NCBI GenBank assembly: GCA_025618425.1
Contig: CM046842.1
Location: 38,157,054 to 38,221,053 of the forward strand
Reading direction: 5' to 3'
Source: Heliocidaris tuberculata
Taxonomy: Eukaryota; Echinodermata; Echinoidea; Camarodonta; Echinometridae
Length of the DNA: 64,000 nt
A program made the position numbers and the translations under genes. The notes beneath the pieces were generated by a model. It searched no databases. It saw nothing but the letters and a program-made list of their open reading frames with translations, and was not told the origin of the DNA. Positions within the stretch are counted from its first letter, which is position 1; every line of letters begins with the position of its first letter. Below are positions 20,641-31,689 of the stretch, one piece after another.

Positions 20641-23600
20641 ATACCACAAGGTAGTAGCTGTCATATCGCAACCACCCGAGATGAGAACAGATCGTGACGT
20701 CACGGTGCTTTCATCATGGTTTCGTAAGAAGAGCGACCTTTTCCGTGATCTAGCGGACGGTAGGTTTGTTTTGCTTTATCAGTTTACATATTTCAGTAAA
20801 AACTATTTACATATTTTTATTGTTGTCCTTGTTGTTACAGGAATGCGTAAATGACGATTGGTCTTCTCTTATTTACGTGGCATTGCTTAATGTATTTCAT
20901 TATAAAACTAAAGAAAACAAAACAAAGAAAGACTTTGGCGCCGCCTGATCGCCACCCGAAAATGTGTTATCAATACTTTTTGAATAACATACATGTATTT
21001 TCATTATGATAACATTTTTTACAGAGTGACAATAGATCATTTGACTTTTCCTCACCCATCCATTTTAAATTTAATATTATCATTTCTTTAAAGCGTGAAT
21101 AATTATGTATAATTTATGGAACATTTCATGAGTGGGATAAAATTAAAAACTTGAAATTTTAATGTAGTATGGCTACTCATTCATTATTTCTTTATCCATC
21201 CCTTCTTTCCACAGCTATCTTGTATGACTTGGTTCGACACTGCCGATTTCAGCGATTTAAAGAGAATGACGTCATAATAAAACAGGGTGATAGAGGAGAT
21301 AGGTAAGCCAATCATTTATTAAGGGCTGGTCACATCTGTGTGATAACGATAATGATAACGAGATCTTTACTAGTAGAGCAGATCTAGAGTGTAACTTAAA
21401 TGAAACATCTCGTTATCGTTATCGTTATCGTTATCAGACAAATGTGACCAGCCATTTACTCTAGTGACAAGAAATTGGTTAGTATGAACAGTTTTGATTT
21501 CAGAGTATCCATACATAACATTGTCTTTGGTCCAGCTATACGTAATGAAACCATGACATTCAATAATTTTGATATTTCTTAAGCTATTGATCCCCCTCCT
21601 ATTTCAAACCACTTGCCTTTTCAGGGGGTTAGATCCTCACACGTTGCGAAGTTTATAATTATTAACTCACATGAATTTTATGAAATAAATCATTTGAATT
21701 GAAACTGAAGTAAATAAGGAAAGTAAGATAGATTAATTGCTCGCTTCAAGAACAAAATATGAACTTTTTGAATTCATTAAGTCTTATCAACAACAACAGC
21801 AACAAAAACCCGTTTAAGAGTATAAAACATCATAATCGAACCTTTTTCATTGCCTTTGAATATAAACAGAGAGGGAAAAGGAAGAAAAATGAATGAATAT
21901 TTATGTAGATATTTTATTGACGTTACCACTTCACAGCTTCTTCACCATCCTCTCAGGCTCAGTTGGGATATACGTTGCCAATGACGACGACGGGGAGGGG
22001 CCTAATCATCTTGATGACGATTCACCAAGGAACGGCGCTGGTCCTAATGTAGCATTAGGAGCCTATATACGCTCTTTAGGTAACTATATATTAGAAGCAC
22101 TGACGGATTTAGGGAGGACAACTGACCCGTGCCCCCCCCCCTTCAAAAAATTCGGACCAAAAAGCATCTGAAAATGTTTTAACGTGTTCCCCCCCCCTCC
22201 TCCTCCTCCTCCTCCTTCTTCTTCTTCTTTTTCTTCTTCTTCTTCTTCTTCTTCTTCTTCTTCTTCTTCTTCTTCTTCTTCTTCTTCTTCTTCTTCTTCT
22301 TCTTCTTCTTCTTCTTCTTCTTCTTCTTCTTCTTCTTCTTCTTCTTCTTCTTCTTCTTCTTCTTCTTTTCAGATATTATTCGAGTATATCACCCCAAAAT
22401 GTGATTAAGTTTTTTTTTGTCTTCTTATTTTCTTATTTTTTTTTTCTTATTTTTTTTTTGGGGGGGGCTTCAATTTTTTTTTCTCGAAATTGTAACATCT
22501 CTGGGTTTTTTCCCCTTAACGGCGATTTCCGCTGATCTTTTTTCTTATTACCTCTGAATTTGACACCCTTTTCCGTGATTTTTGCTATTTTTGATACCAT
22601 AAACGCGTAATCCGGGTTACGCTCCTAATGCTTAGAAAGTATCATTTTTATCCGTTTTTGTGTACGCGGATGATGTACAGGCCTTAATGAGACACCCGGG
22701 GGGGGGGGGGATGCTACAAATTAGAGGACTTGTCGAGGTACAACTTGCCCCTGCCCCCTTTTAAGATATAAATGGCATACCATAAGTACACATAAGAAGA
22801 AATGTACCGCTAAATCATGGGTCACATTAGTCCGATAACAATAACGATAATAACGAGATTTTCTATTAAAGGTACATCCTGCTATTATGGTGTGTATGTG
22901 TATGTTCGTGTCTGTTAAGGCAACTCTGTGGTGTACCATTAGTGAAAAATCTCGTTATCGTTATCTTACACAAGTAACCAGTCCTTTAAAGGTCTGCCCT
23001 GCACCTCTCCTACTGCATACACAAGCATACTCACACGTATTATAACGCACAACATTGTAGGGTTTACCTTTATTGAAAATTTCTTTTTCGTTATTGTAAA
23101 ATGCCCCCTTCAAAATTTTAACCCAAAAGAGTTCCGAAGAAGATTGGTAACATAAATAGTACTACTGACATAGTGGATTATTTTAAGCATTCTATAGCAT
23201 GTATAGGTCAAATATTTTGAAAAGAAACCCTTTAATCAATATTTTCTGTTTATCAGTTTGCACTTGCGCCTCAATTTTCGTTCATAGTTTTAATAACTCT
23301 CCTGTTATCTATCTTCGATTAGGATCCGGGAAAAGTTTCGGCGAGGTAGCTTTAATAGACTCGGCCAACCGTCGGGGAGCTTCGGTAGTAGCCGAAGAGG
23401 AGTCGGATATGATAGTGGTCGATCGGAATCTGTACACTCGTTCATTGAAAGCTGCGCAGAAGAGAGATTTGGAAGAGAGAATTGCTTTTGTTGAGAGTCA
23501 TCCATTGTTCGGGTAAGAAATTGTTTCCAGTCTTAAGTGCTCAGTAAACTGACTGGTGTACGTACATGCCTCATTTCGTTTTAGTTGTCGGCAGTGTGAA

Positions 23601-24587
23601 AATTGATCCATTCATGAGCAGGAGAACTTGTTGCGTCACAAACGGAAGATTTCCGCCTCCATTATGTCCAGGCCTAGCCTCTAGCCGAGGCCTCATGCTG
23701 CATTCCCCTGTAGAACGGCTGCCAACGAGACTACGAGTCGCGCCTCGTAGTCTCGTTGGCAGCCGTTCTCGTTGGCAGCCTTTTACAGGAGAATGCAGCA
23801 AGAGGCCTCGGCTAGAGGCTAGTCCAGGCCTTGACTCTTTCATTCGCATATCCATTAAATTTTGGTTGTATTCTGAGTTTCTGACAGCAGACCAGCGTAC
23901 CGCTTCTGATTCAGACTGGAATCAAAACCACACGAAGTAATTCAACAATAAAATCCTCGGGATATTGTAGATCTTTAAAAAAAAAAATTCATTTGACATG
24001 TTTGAAAGCAATTAGATGAGTAGGCTTATACATCAATTAAGTACATGAAGAGGTACTACGACCTAAATACAATGGAGAGTGAGAATATATTAGATATCAC
24101 TAAGCACACTTTGGATAAGATCTTATTGTTATTATTTTGTTTTCAGCAAATGGAAACCAAAATACAAGAACTATATGGCTATGGGAATCGCTAGAAAGAT
24201 ATATCGCTATGGCAACCACATCTCACAACAAGGTGACGTCATCAAGAAGGTCAATTTTCTTCTCTCAGGCACAGCTTTGGTCACGGTTGATCGAAAAATG
24301 AAAAGTTGGACTGAACATGCGCAGTTAGAGAGTCAGTCGGCTGACGTCAGAGCATCTCGGCGTAGCAGGTACAAAGCAATCAACAGCTGTTAATCGTGTT
24401 AACATTCTAGTATGTCTATTTTATATACATGCACATTTTCTCTCTTTGAAATAAAACGTCCGTCATGTTCTAAATTTTCTAGTAGACCAATCAAAGGATT
24501 ATATTTGTGATGAATGAGGATGGCTTCGCATTTCGAGCATGGATTATATTGTCATTAAGCGTGTTTTTCCTCGCTTCCTTCCCTGTT

Positions 24588-24640
<53 letters not shown>

Positions 24641-24650
24641 CTCCCATATT

Positions 24651-24697
<47 letters not shown>

Positions 24698-27600
24698 GCT
24701 CTTTTTCAGAAAGGATACTAAATCAGCGAGAGTTGATTCTATGGTTGAGATCTGTCTGGTTGGTCAACGAGCAGTTATAGGTATGCCTATGTTTCTAGTC
24801 AGTTGTGTGATTATAAGAATATGGGGTAAGAATAGGCAATATAGGACATGAGGCAGAGTGTGTGCAAGAACAGACCCCGGAGAAGAAAATTTGTAGAGGG
24901 TCTCTGTGTATGACGCGATATATGAAGTTAATATTCCTCACCAAACGTGTTCACTCGCGATATTTATTTTTTCAATGTTGAATATTAAGAACCATTTATT
25001 TTATTTTTAAAAGTAAGATTACTGTGCCACTGTCAATGTTCTTTGTTGTTTGTGCAGGACAGATGTAATATTCGGTTCTAGTACACCTACCCCCTGGACA
25101 ACCACCCCCCGGATAACCACCCCTAGGATAACCACCCTCTAGGACAATTACCCTCTAGGATGATTACCTCCCGACTAACTACCCCGTAGGACAACCACCC
25201 TCTAGGACAACTACCCCCCGGACAACTACCCCCGGACAATTCCCCCCGGACAGCTACCCCCGGACAACGACCCCCCCCCCGGGGACAACTACCTTCTAGG
25301 ACAACCACCCTCTAGGACAACCACCCCTGGGACAACTACCCCCGGACAACTACCCTCTAGGACAATTACCCCCTAGAACAACCACCCTCTAGGATAACTA
25401 TCCCCCCCCCCCCCCCCCCCGGCAACTACTCCCAGACAACTAACCCTTTTTTGGAAATCTGGTTATAAATAGAAGGATTTTGGTACATGGTAATGTTAAA
25501 ATTCACCTCACCACGTGAGTTAAATGTGTCTATACCCATGAGCACGGGGGGGGGGGGGGAGATTTCCCCTGGTATTACATTTTTGTTTTAAAAGTTGGGT
25601 GTTTAAACTTGATGTTTGATGGTGCATTGTACTGTTGAATTTTTCCATCAAATTTGGGCGGAAAATTCTGTGATTTTTTTTTTCAAGGGTATTGTTCTGA
25701 GAATTTCTATGATATATTCAATATTAAATACCAACTGGGAAGGGTGTAAAAGGTTGCTCTCCCACAGTAAGATCTTCTGGAAATTTGGGGGTTACAACCA
25801 AGGGTTTGAGTGAGTATAAGTAGGCCTATGTATTTTCACGAATAATAAATCCAATATCTTGCCGTGTTTCCTACTAAAAAGGGGAACTTAAAATAACACT
25901 CTACGACCCGAGTTCGATTCCCGGCGGAGACATTTTTTCAACCTTTGCAAAAATTCAAAAAGGGAGGACAGCTCTGGGGAACTTTGATTTAAGCTACGCA
26001 ACCATTATTCTCTCAATTTCATTTCTCACAATTATATATATATAAAAATTCAAAAAGGGAGGACAGCTCTGGGGAACTTTGATTTAAGCTACGCAACCAT
26101 TATTCTCTCATTTTCATTTCTCACCTTTATAATTATTTCCACGAGAGTTGCCGAAGCTGTTGTATATGTTATTTCCTTACAATTATATATATATATGTAT
26201 TTTTTTTTTCTGGTGATATTGCAGCTGTATATGGCTTGCCTAAACACACCCATACAAGTCATGAATCGTTCACACACGTATGCGATAGACATGCATTTAT
26301 GGTTATTGTAATTATTATAACTTTTTGTTTCAGGAGACATTGAAGCTGTGTGTGGATTGTCTAAACACACCCATACAGTCACATGCATTGAACCTGTTCA
26401 CACGTATGAGATGGAGTTGCGCAGTTTTCACAAACTTGTCATGCGCAGACATCCGCAGACTGTTGAGAAACTCCGTGCCATGGTGGTTTTCAAGATACAA
26501 AACAGATGGGAACGTGTGAGAGATAAAAAGGTAAAAATTAATTTTGTCTGTAAAAATTACAAGAATACTATAATACTTGGAATTTCGCAATGGCGTGTCC
26601 AGATCGGCATTGTTCCTGCGCGCCATAGTTATACTGCGATCCGATATATTGATATGGCAGAAAGGGCTTAGACCGGTTCTGCTGGATACGCCAGTGTCTC
26701 TTGAGAGGGGGCTTTAGTAATTCTTATTGATTGGCCAAGGACGAAACGAAAAGTGCATATCGTTTTCAAACACATAAAATGTCTATTTTTTAAAAATCTT
26801 ATACGGATGTCTCGAACTTCAGTTAACCTATTTCTTTCAAATTATTGTTTCAGGTGCCCATCTACCGAACCATCCTTGAGAAGTTGCTCCTTCACGAACT
26901 CCGACAGGAGGACGGTGTGATCCTTCCTGGCGTGAAGTCAAACTCATCGATGCTTTCTAAAGGACTTGCAATTAATCCGCGGGGACCAGGGTCGCTCTAC
27001 CACAAAATTAAAGAAGCTCGCGAAAGGCACATGCTACTGTCACGCCGACATTCGCAGATGTTCCCGCGGTTTGAAGACGGGCAGAATGGCGGAACGGAAT
27101 TAACATCAAGATCATCAACTCGCAGGAACAATCGGGCCCATTCCGCAAAGGACATGCCTCAAGAAAAGCAAGAACCATCTGTGAGACAGGGTAAATCTCA
27201 AATCGGAGCTCCAACGAGCTTGAAGACAGGAAGTAAGCATCGACAAGAGCAAAAGATGGAAGATTCCACCAATCAAAAGAAAAAAGATGTCGAGGATCGG
27301 AAAGATGTGAAGGAACCCAGTAGCCCTACGAAAATCAAATGGATCTTGCCCAACGAAACAAAGCAGAAAGAAAACTCAGAACCACAAGCCAGCTACGAAA
27401 CTGATGACGATGGTGCCTCAAGGACAGGTTCTAGGTCCAACGCTATTCAAGGAAGGAAGAAAAGTGCACAAGTTTCATCGGGTGAGGAGAGAGTATCAGG
27501 CCCGGAAGACTCTCACGGGTCGAGTGGCGTTAAGCTTCCCACACTGGCACAAGGCGTAAGGAATCAAAGAAATGTGTTTGTTACCGAACGCCTCCACGAG

Positions 27601-30534
27601 GAAAAGCGAACATCTTCTTCTTCTCCTCAAAGACTTGAACAACGGTCAGAAGGTGAGCAGGACACTGTCGAAAATCACACTGCTCCGCTTGTGACTCAGT
27701 CTAACGCTAATGATGATAATGAAGACCCCAAGCATGACCACATTTCTGACAGTGAATATGACAACGAACTTTTTGAGGATAGTGACAATGGCGACAACAG
27801 CACGTGTGACGTCACAAGTGGCTGTGAAACGATGCAGACTACCAATGACGACAGAGCTTCGTCAACCAGAAAGAAGAGATGCACTAGTACCCGGATGTCG
27901 TCAGATTGGTGCTCTGCGCTAGACCAAGAAGACTTACTTCAGCTCGCATATGAAACCTATGTTTCTGTGAGCAGCGAAATCAAGAAGTTTCTTGTTAAGG
28001 TGTGTGTTTTCTGGCGTCTGGGCAAAATTGGTTCCTTGGCCGATTTGCTAAATCCGCCGTACGGCACAGTATCTGCTATAATACTGGTTGCGCGGAGTTA
28101 CGTTGTTTCGTTCATCGTAGAGCACAGTAACGATGCCACATCATGAACGATTAACAGTTCATACTGATATTAAAACTGGCATAATCAAGAAAATGTTGTA
28201 ATGGCAATAGTGATAATTCAATAATATGTACTCTTTAAAAAGGAAAAGGGCTGGTGAGCTTCGTTAAGAGCTCTTTGCTCTATTTAAAACCTTTTTTGTT
28301 AGTTCTTATGCCCCTTGCATCTCCACTCGTACAGCTAATCGAAGACTCTCACTGTGGATTTTGTTTCATAACATTAATTAGATTTGATTTAATTCTGATA
28401 TATTAGGTCATAGCAGACGCCAAACGGTATGAGGGCAGCCACCCAGCTGGTCTTGAGTCACGACTTCGACCAATCAACTCAAAGCTTCCACGGTTCCTAG
28501 ACGAACAACGAGACGGCATTGGCCGGGAAGCGACGTCCATGACGTTAAGTCGAGGTCATGAGGGCGGTAGTCATTCAGCTTCGATTCAACAACGAAGTCC
28601 GAAGCAGCGATTAAAGCAACAGCACGAAGCAACGTCAAAAACCCCTAAAGGACACGGAAGACAACGTTCCAAAAGCGAGAGTGATACTGAGCAGTTGATA
28701 AGGTATCAGGGAATTGTCATGTCAGTTATGTCATATTCAAGCAAGCGAGGGGAAAAGCTGGTGAAGTGGTGAAGCATATTGAATAATCTCGGGGTTTTTA
28801 GATATAATTTTCATCTGTTCATTCAAAGTGGTGTGAAAACAACAATTTGCCCACTTAATTTTGCCAAATATTGACAGGACAAAACGATTGTGTCATCCAC
28901 ATTTTAAGGAAAGGAAGTATCCCAATGGGCCATTCAAACAACTTTGCTTAAAATCACTTTTCCCTCTTCCTTCAGTGTCCTTTCAATTTAATGATGTTAA
29001 GGACTGAAAAGTAAATTTCATTTCTATAGCTTTGTTTACGACTTTGTTTCTTTCAGTTTCCTTATAAGTTTGTGCGGCATTGGTGAAGTCCTATACAAAT
29101 GCAATATATCAAAAGGAAATTAATGCCTTCTTATTATACTCTACAGATCGGCAGGAATCGCGACATCAACCAAGCTACCTTCTATCCAACATCATCAGCC
29201 AACAACTCCAAAGACATTCTATCAAATATCGAAAGAAGAGCAGAAGGAAAGAGAAGCAGCTCCCTCTGCGTTGGATCTCATCTATCGTCAATTTGGTGCA
29301 GTAAAGAAGGTACTGTCACCATTGCTGTAATTCTGCGCAATAGGCCGGTTTACTAACATATTCAAATTTTATGCATGCTTTTTAAACAAAGGTTGTTCTT
29401 GACAACCTGAAAGCTTGCCCGATGCTTGCCCGACATAGCAACAAGTAATGTATGCAAACTGGATTCCTAGTATTGTAGTCCATTTATTAATAACAGGTTG
29501 GTGGAATACCTGGTCACTAGGTCCTCCGGAAAGAAACATCCATAAATTTGAATAACTTAGTAAACCGGTCTATTTCATAGAAGAGCTCTTTGTGTGGCAT
29601 TTCAAAGAGTTTACTTAGTCCTTTGTACATAATCGATGGTTTGCCCTGGATCAAAATTTTCAAGACCCGCTACCTACAGTTTTGTTTAGGGCTTTGACTT
29701 AAGGGCCATTCAAAAATCATCATTAACATGATCAATATTACGTTCAATTCAAAAACTTCAATTTGTTTAGTATAGTGCCTTTTTAATATGCAACCGAGTT
29801 ATCACAACCAGTCCTTTCATTTGTGATTTGATATTTTATTGCCTGTACAGTGGCGTACCATTGGTACAGCCATTGAGGGTTTACTTCTGTTTTTGGGGAG
29901 GGGTGACATTAGTCTTATCAAGTGAATGAAATGCTAAAGAACAAGGCCGCCTTCAGGACTGAGGGGGTGTAGGAGGGGGCTATCATCTTCTTTTTACATT
30001 ATCTTCCGTTCATGCATATTCGTCCTTACTCTTTCTTTTATTTCATTTTCCCTTTCCGCCATTCATGGATTAGAGAATGTGCACATGCTCCCCCCCCCCT
30101 CGAATGATTAAAAAAAAACGACTGATCCAATATTTCTCTGAGTGTACTACAATCTTAGGATAGTAATAAAATTATTATGTAGATCGGAACTTTTGCATTT
30201 TATCTTTAGAGGAAGGAGTAAACATGGTAAAGAGGCGGCGGAACGTCGGGCTCGGACAATGAAAGTTGGGGTGCATGCACGTTTTGTTTGGCGGACAAAA
30301 GGTCCCCCCCCCTCCCAACTTCCATTGTCCGAGCCCGACGTTCCGCTGCCTCTAAAGTAGTACCTTATCTTTTTTTCAATAGTCCTGTCATTGAAAATAT
30401 TCATCATATTTTTTTGTTTTTTACCTACACAGATCAAACCCAAGCGGCGATATACTGAGAAGGAATATAAAGAACTCAAGGATATGTTAAGAGCCCAGCA
30501 GAAACGTTACATCAGATATCAGATCAATCTCTGA
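20630..30534 (+). CDS. Cyclic nucleotide-binding domain protein, CNBD2-like, 11 exons
   Basis: Exons: 20630-20759, 21215-21302, 21937-22079, 23323-23512, 24147-24368, 24710-24780, 26334-26530, 26854-27999, 28407-28702, 29147-29309, 30433-30534. All borders are GT/AG, and phases agree, giving 915 residues. Residues ~25-165 form a cyclic nucleotide-binding fold: NDVIIKQGDRGDSFFTILSG, then the phosphate-binding cassette FGEVALIDSANRRGASVVA (residues 126-144), keeping the Gly-Glu and Arg that hold the phosphate and ribose. Residues ~190-315 are a second, degenerate copy (GNHISQQGDVIKKVNFLLSG; cassette IGDIEAVCGLSKHT without Arg), probably not binding. Residues ~348-830 are long, charged and Ser/Thr-rich, likely disordered; the basic tail ends YIRYQINL. 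There is no kinase, channel or GEF domain, which fits the CNBD1/CNBD2 group; mammalian CNBD2 is linked to spermatogenesis. The ATG was chosen for its context and YY1 motif, though the frame stays open upstream, so an earlier exon is possible. Ligand and function are inferred. Confidence 0.82.
21323..21453. mobile_element. Short GATAAC-family palindrome in intron 2
   Basis: GGGCTGGTCACATCTGTGTG, GATAAC units, a ~45-bp spacer, GTTATC units, then CAGACAAATGTGACCAGCC. It is a 131-bp member of the family at 2104-3072. Confidence 0.8.
22185..22370 (+). repeat. (TCC)n-(TTC)n repeat in intron 3
   Basis: CTC/TCC triplets (22197-22214) turn into TTC triplets that run nearly uninterrupted to 22368, about 50 units. 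The host gene is transcribed on this strand, so the RNA carries UUC. Confidence 0.95.
22817..22984. mobile_element. GATAAC-family palindrome in intron 3
   Basis: Left GGGTCACATTAGTCCGATAAC, right CTCGTTATCGTTATCTTACA then CAAGTAACCAGTCC. Sequence after it (22985-23105) resembles interior parts of the long copy at 2104, so a second, degraded member may follow. Confidence 0.7.
23668..23829. repeat. Long hairpin in intron 4
   Basis: About 70 bp of near-perfect inverted repeat around a 6-nt loop (TCGCGC at 23732-23737). The arms include CTAGCCTCTAGCCGAGGCCT and GGCTGCCAACGAGACTACGAG. The right arm carries an extra ~16-bp repeat of CTCGTTGGCAGCCGTT. It may be a GC-rich foldback element. Confidence 0.8.
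24594..24709 (+). repeat. (CT)n tract forming the acceptor of exon 6
   Basis: CT repeats, a short TATA segment and more CT repeats run to the AG at 24708-24709. The microsatellite acts as the polypyrimidine tract of exon 6, so length changes could affect splicing (inference). Confidence 0.75.
25084..25440. repeat. CTAGGACAACTACCC minisatellite in intron 6
   Basis: Around 20 diverged units of 14-18 bp ('ctaggacaaccacc', 'ccggacaactaccc') fill the interval, with C-runs between some. It belongs to the same style of phrase-repeat arrays as 9383-9712. Confidence 0.85.
25902..25936 (+). other. tRNA T-arm-like fragment
   Basis: GACCCGAGTTCGATTCCCGG resembles a tRNA B-box and T-arm. No D-arm, anticodon arm or acceptor stem can be built around it, so it is at best a tRNA-derived remnant. 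Confidence 0.3.
25949..26125. repeat. Tandem duplication, period 95 bp, intron 6
   Basis: The block starting AAAAATTCAAAAAGGGAGG and ending TCATTTCTCAC occurs twice (25949-26028 and 26044-26125). The copies are almost identical and separated by a short TA run. Confidence 0.9.
26212..26296 (+). pseudogene. Decayed copy of exon 7 of the CNBD gene
   Basis: GGTGATATTGCAGCTGTATA and CTAAACACACCCATACA align with the start of exon 7 (GGAGACATTGAAGCTGTGTG, CTAAACACACCCATACA) 122 bp downstream. The copy fades after about 85 bp. The acceptor AG is replaced (TTTTTTCTGG), so it is unlikely to be spliced at the matching site. Confidence 0.75.
29339..29575. mobile_element. AATAGGCCGGTTTACTAA-family element, intact copy
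   Basis: Left AATAGGCCGGTTTACTAACA and right AACTTAGTAAACCGGTCTATT are inverted, with inner arms ATTCAAATTTTATG and AAATTTGAAT. It lies in intron 10 of the CNBD gene. Related copies are at 19532-19830 and 35979-36110. Confidence 0.8.
30227..30357. repeat. Hairpin with ~40-bp arms in intron 10
   Basis: AGAGGCGGCGGAACGTCGGG and GCTCGGACAATG... are matched inverted by CATTGTCCGAGC and CCGACGTTCCGCTGCCTCT. The loop has poly(C). GC content is well above the neighbourhood. Confidence 0.8.
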
Positions 30535-30816
30535 GAAACGGGAGTCACCCCCGCCTATATCGTTCTATTTTAACTCATGTTAAGTTTCCAGAAAAGGGGT
30601 CACCCCTCCCCAATCATTCTATTTCATCCATGTTCAGAGGCCAGTAGAAGCGTGCATATCAAATAGCAGATCAGTCTTCAGTCTTTGAAAAAGGAGTGGG
30701 GGTCACCCCCTCCCATATTATACGTTTTAGTCAATGTCCAGCAATAGCAAAACAATGCAAGTGCCATATTTTGTGGATTGACTGAACTACAGAATTTCTA
30801 TTATAAAGTGAAGACG
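30535..30816 (+). other. Probable 3' untranslated and flanking region
   Basis: After the stop at 30532-30534, a phrase ('gtcaccccc.cc.atat') recurs about three times near 30545-30720 together with 'cagtagaagcgt', suggesting small tandem duplications of the gene end. No canonical AATAAA is close. Confidence 0.4.
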
Positions 30817-31232
30817 TTAACCCTTTCAGGACAGGAATTATTTAAGGGGTAAATTGATCACATTTTGCTCTTCAAATTGGCAACAATAATATTTTTCTTT
30901 TAGTGCTACAAGATTGTAATAAGTGGTAATGTCTTTGAAAACAATATACATGGTTAAAAGAATTGTCGAAAAGTTGGAAAAGTTGCCAATTTTGATAAAA
31001 AACCATGATTTTGAACCTCTCAATGTGTTGCCAACTTAAGGATTTTAACGCTTATTCTCCTTTTTAAAATTCCTGGGATCAATTGCAGTATGGTCATTTA
31101 ACGAAAATGGACATAATGTGTGCAGAAATTTTTGCTCTTTCTACTCATGTATCTGGTATATTTTTCAGGGCTCTGAATCAAAAGTTATTGAGCCAAACCA
31201 CAAAATGTGGTCAATTGTCTCGAAAGGGTTAA
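30817..31232. mobile_element. piggyBac-type MITE flanked by TTAA, copy 1
   Basis: TTAA then CCCTTTCAGGACAGGAATTA at the left, and CTCGAAAGGG then TTAA at the right. The 416-bp body has no ORF. A TTAA target with CCC..GGG ends is the piggyBac hallmark. The copy at 42059-42473 is the same element inverted. Confidence 0.8.
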
Positions 31233-31255
31233 AGGAGGAGAAAAGAAGTGCGGGG

Positions 31256-31480
31256 AAAAAAAGACGCAGAATAAGATGATCATGAAGATGAACATGATGA
31301 AGGGGAAAGACTAAGAAGAAGAAGAATATGATTATGATGGTGATGATAATGAAGAAGAAGAATGATAAAAAGAAGGAGAAGGAGAAGTTTCTCTTTAACC
31401 TTTACAGCAGCAAACAGCTAGGAGCAGTGTGTAAAACAATAATGCACCCTACCCCCCCCCCACCCACCCCCACCACCACC
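31256..31480. repeat. GAA/GAT-rich tract and C-run
   Basis: Purine-rich GAAGAAGA and ATGATG sequence (31262-31390), later poly(C) with CCA units (31449-31482). No gene. Confidence 0.7.
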
Positions 31481-31689
31481 CCTTTGAAGGCCCACAATGG
31501 AAATATTAATACACGACTGTTGCAGCAGGACGCCCAATGAAATTACATGGTATTCAATAATGAGAAGACCATGTAGAACACGAATGGACTTGAATTCCAT
31601 ATCTAAACGATAAACTACGACTATTTTGAGAATACAGTTTACGTATAAGGCCTTATATACATCTGTTTCTTTTGTGTTGTAAAAAACTT

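Noticed and set aside
23566..23940. 124-codon frame in intron 4
   Set aside because: It reads through the hairpin at 23668-23829 and lies between phased exons of the CNBD gene.
25084..25440. CRISPR-like array
   Set aside because: Units have no unique spacers of fixed size, and the host is a eukaryote; it is a minisatellite.
25902..25936. tRNA gene
   Set aside because: Only a T-arm-like stretch; no cloverleaf can be built.
20630..30534. Reading the CNBD gene as a cAMP/cGMP-dependent kinase
   Set aside because: All exons to the stop were joined and contain no kinase motifs.
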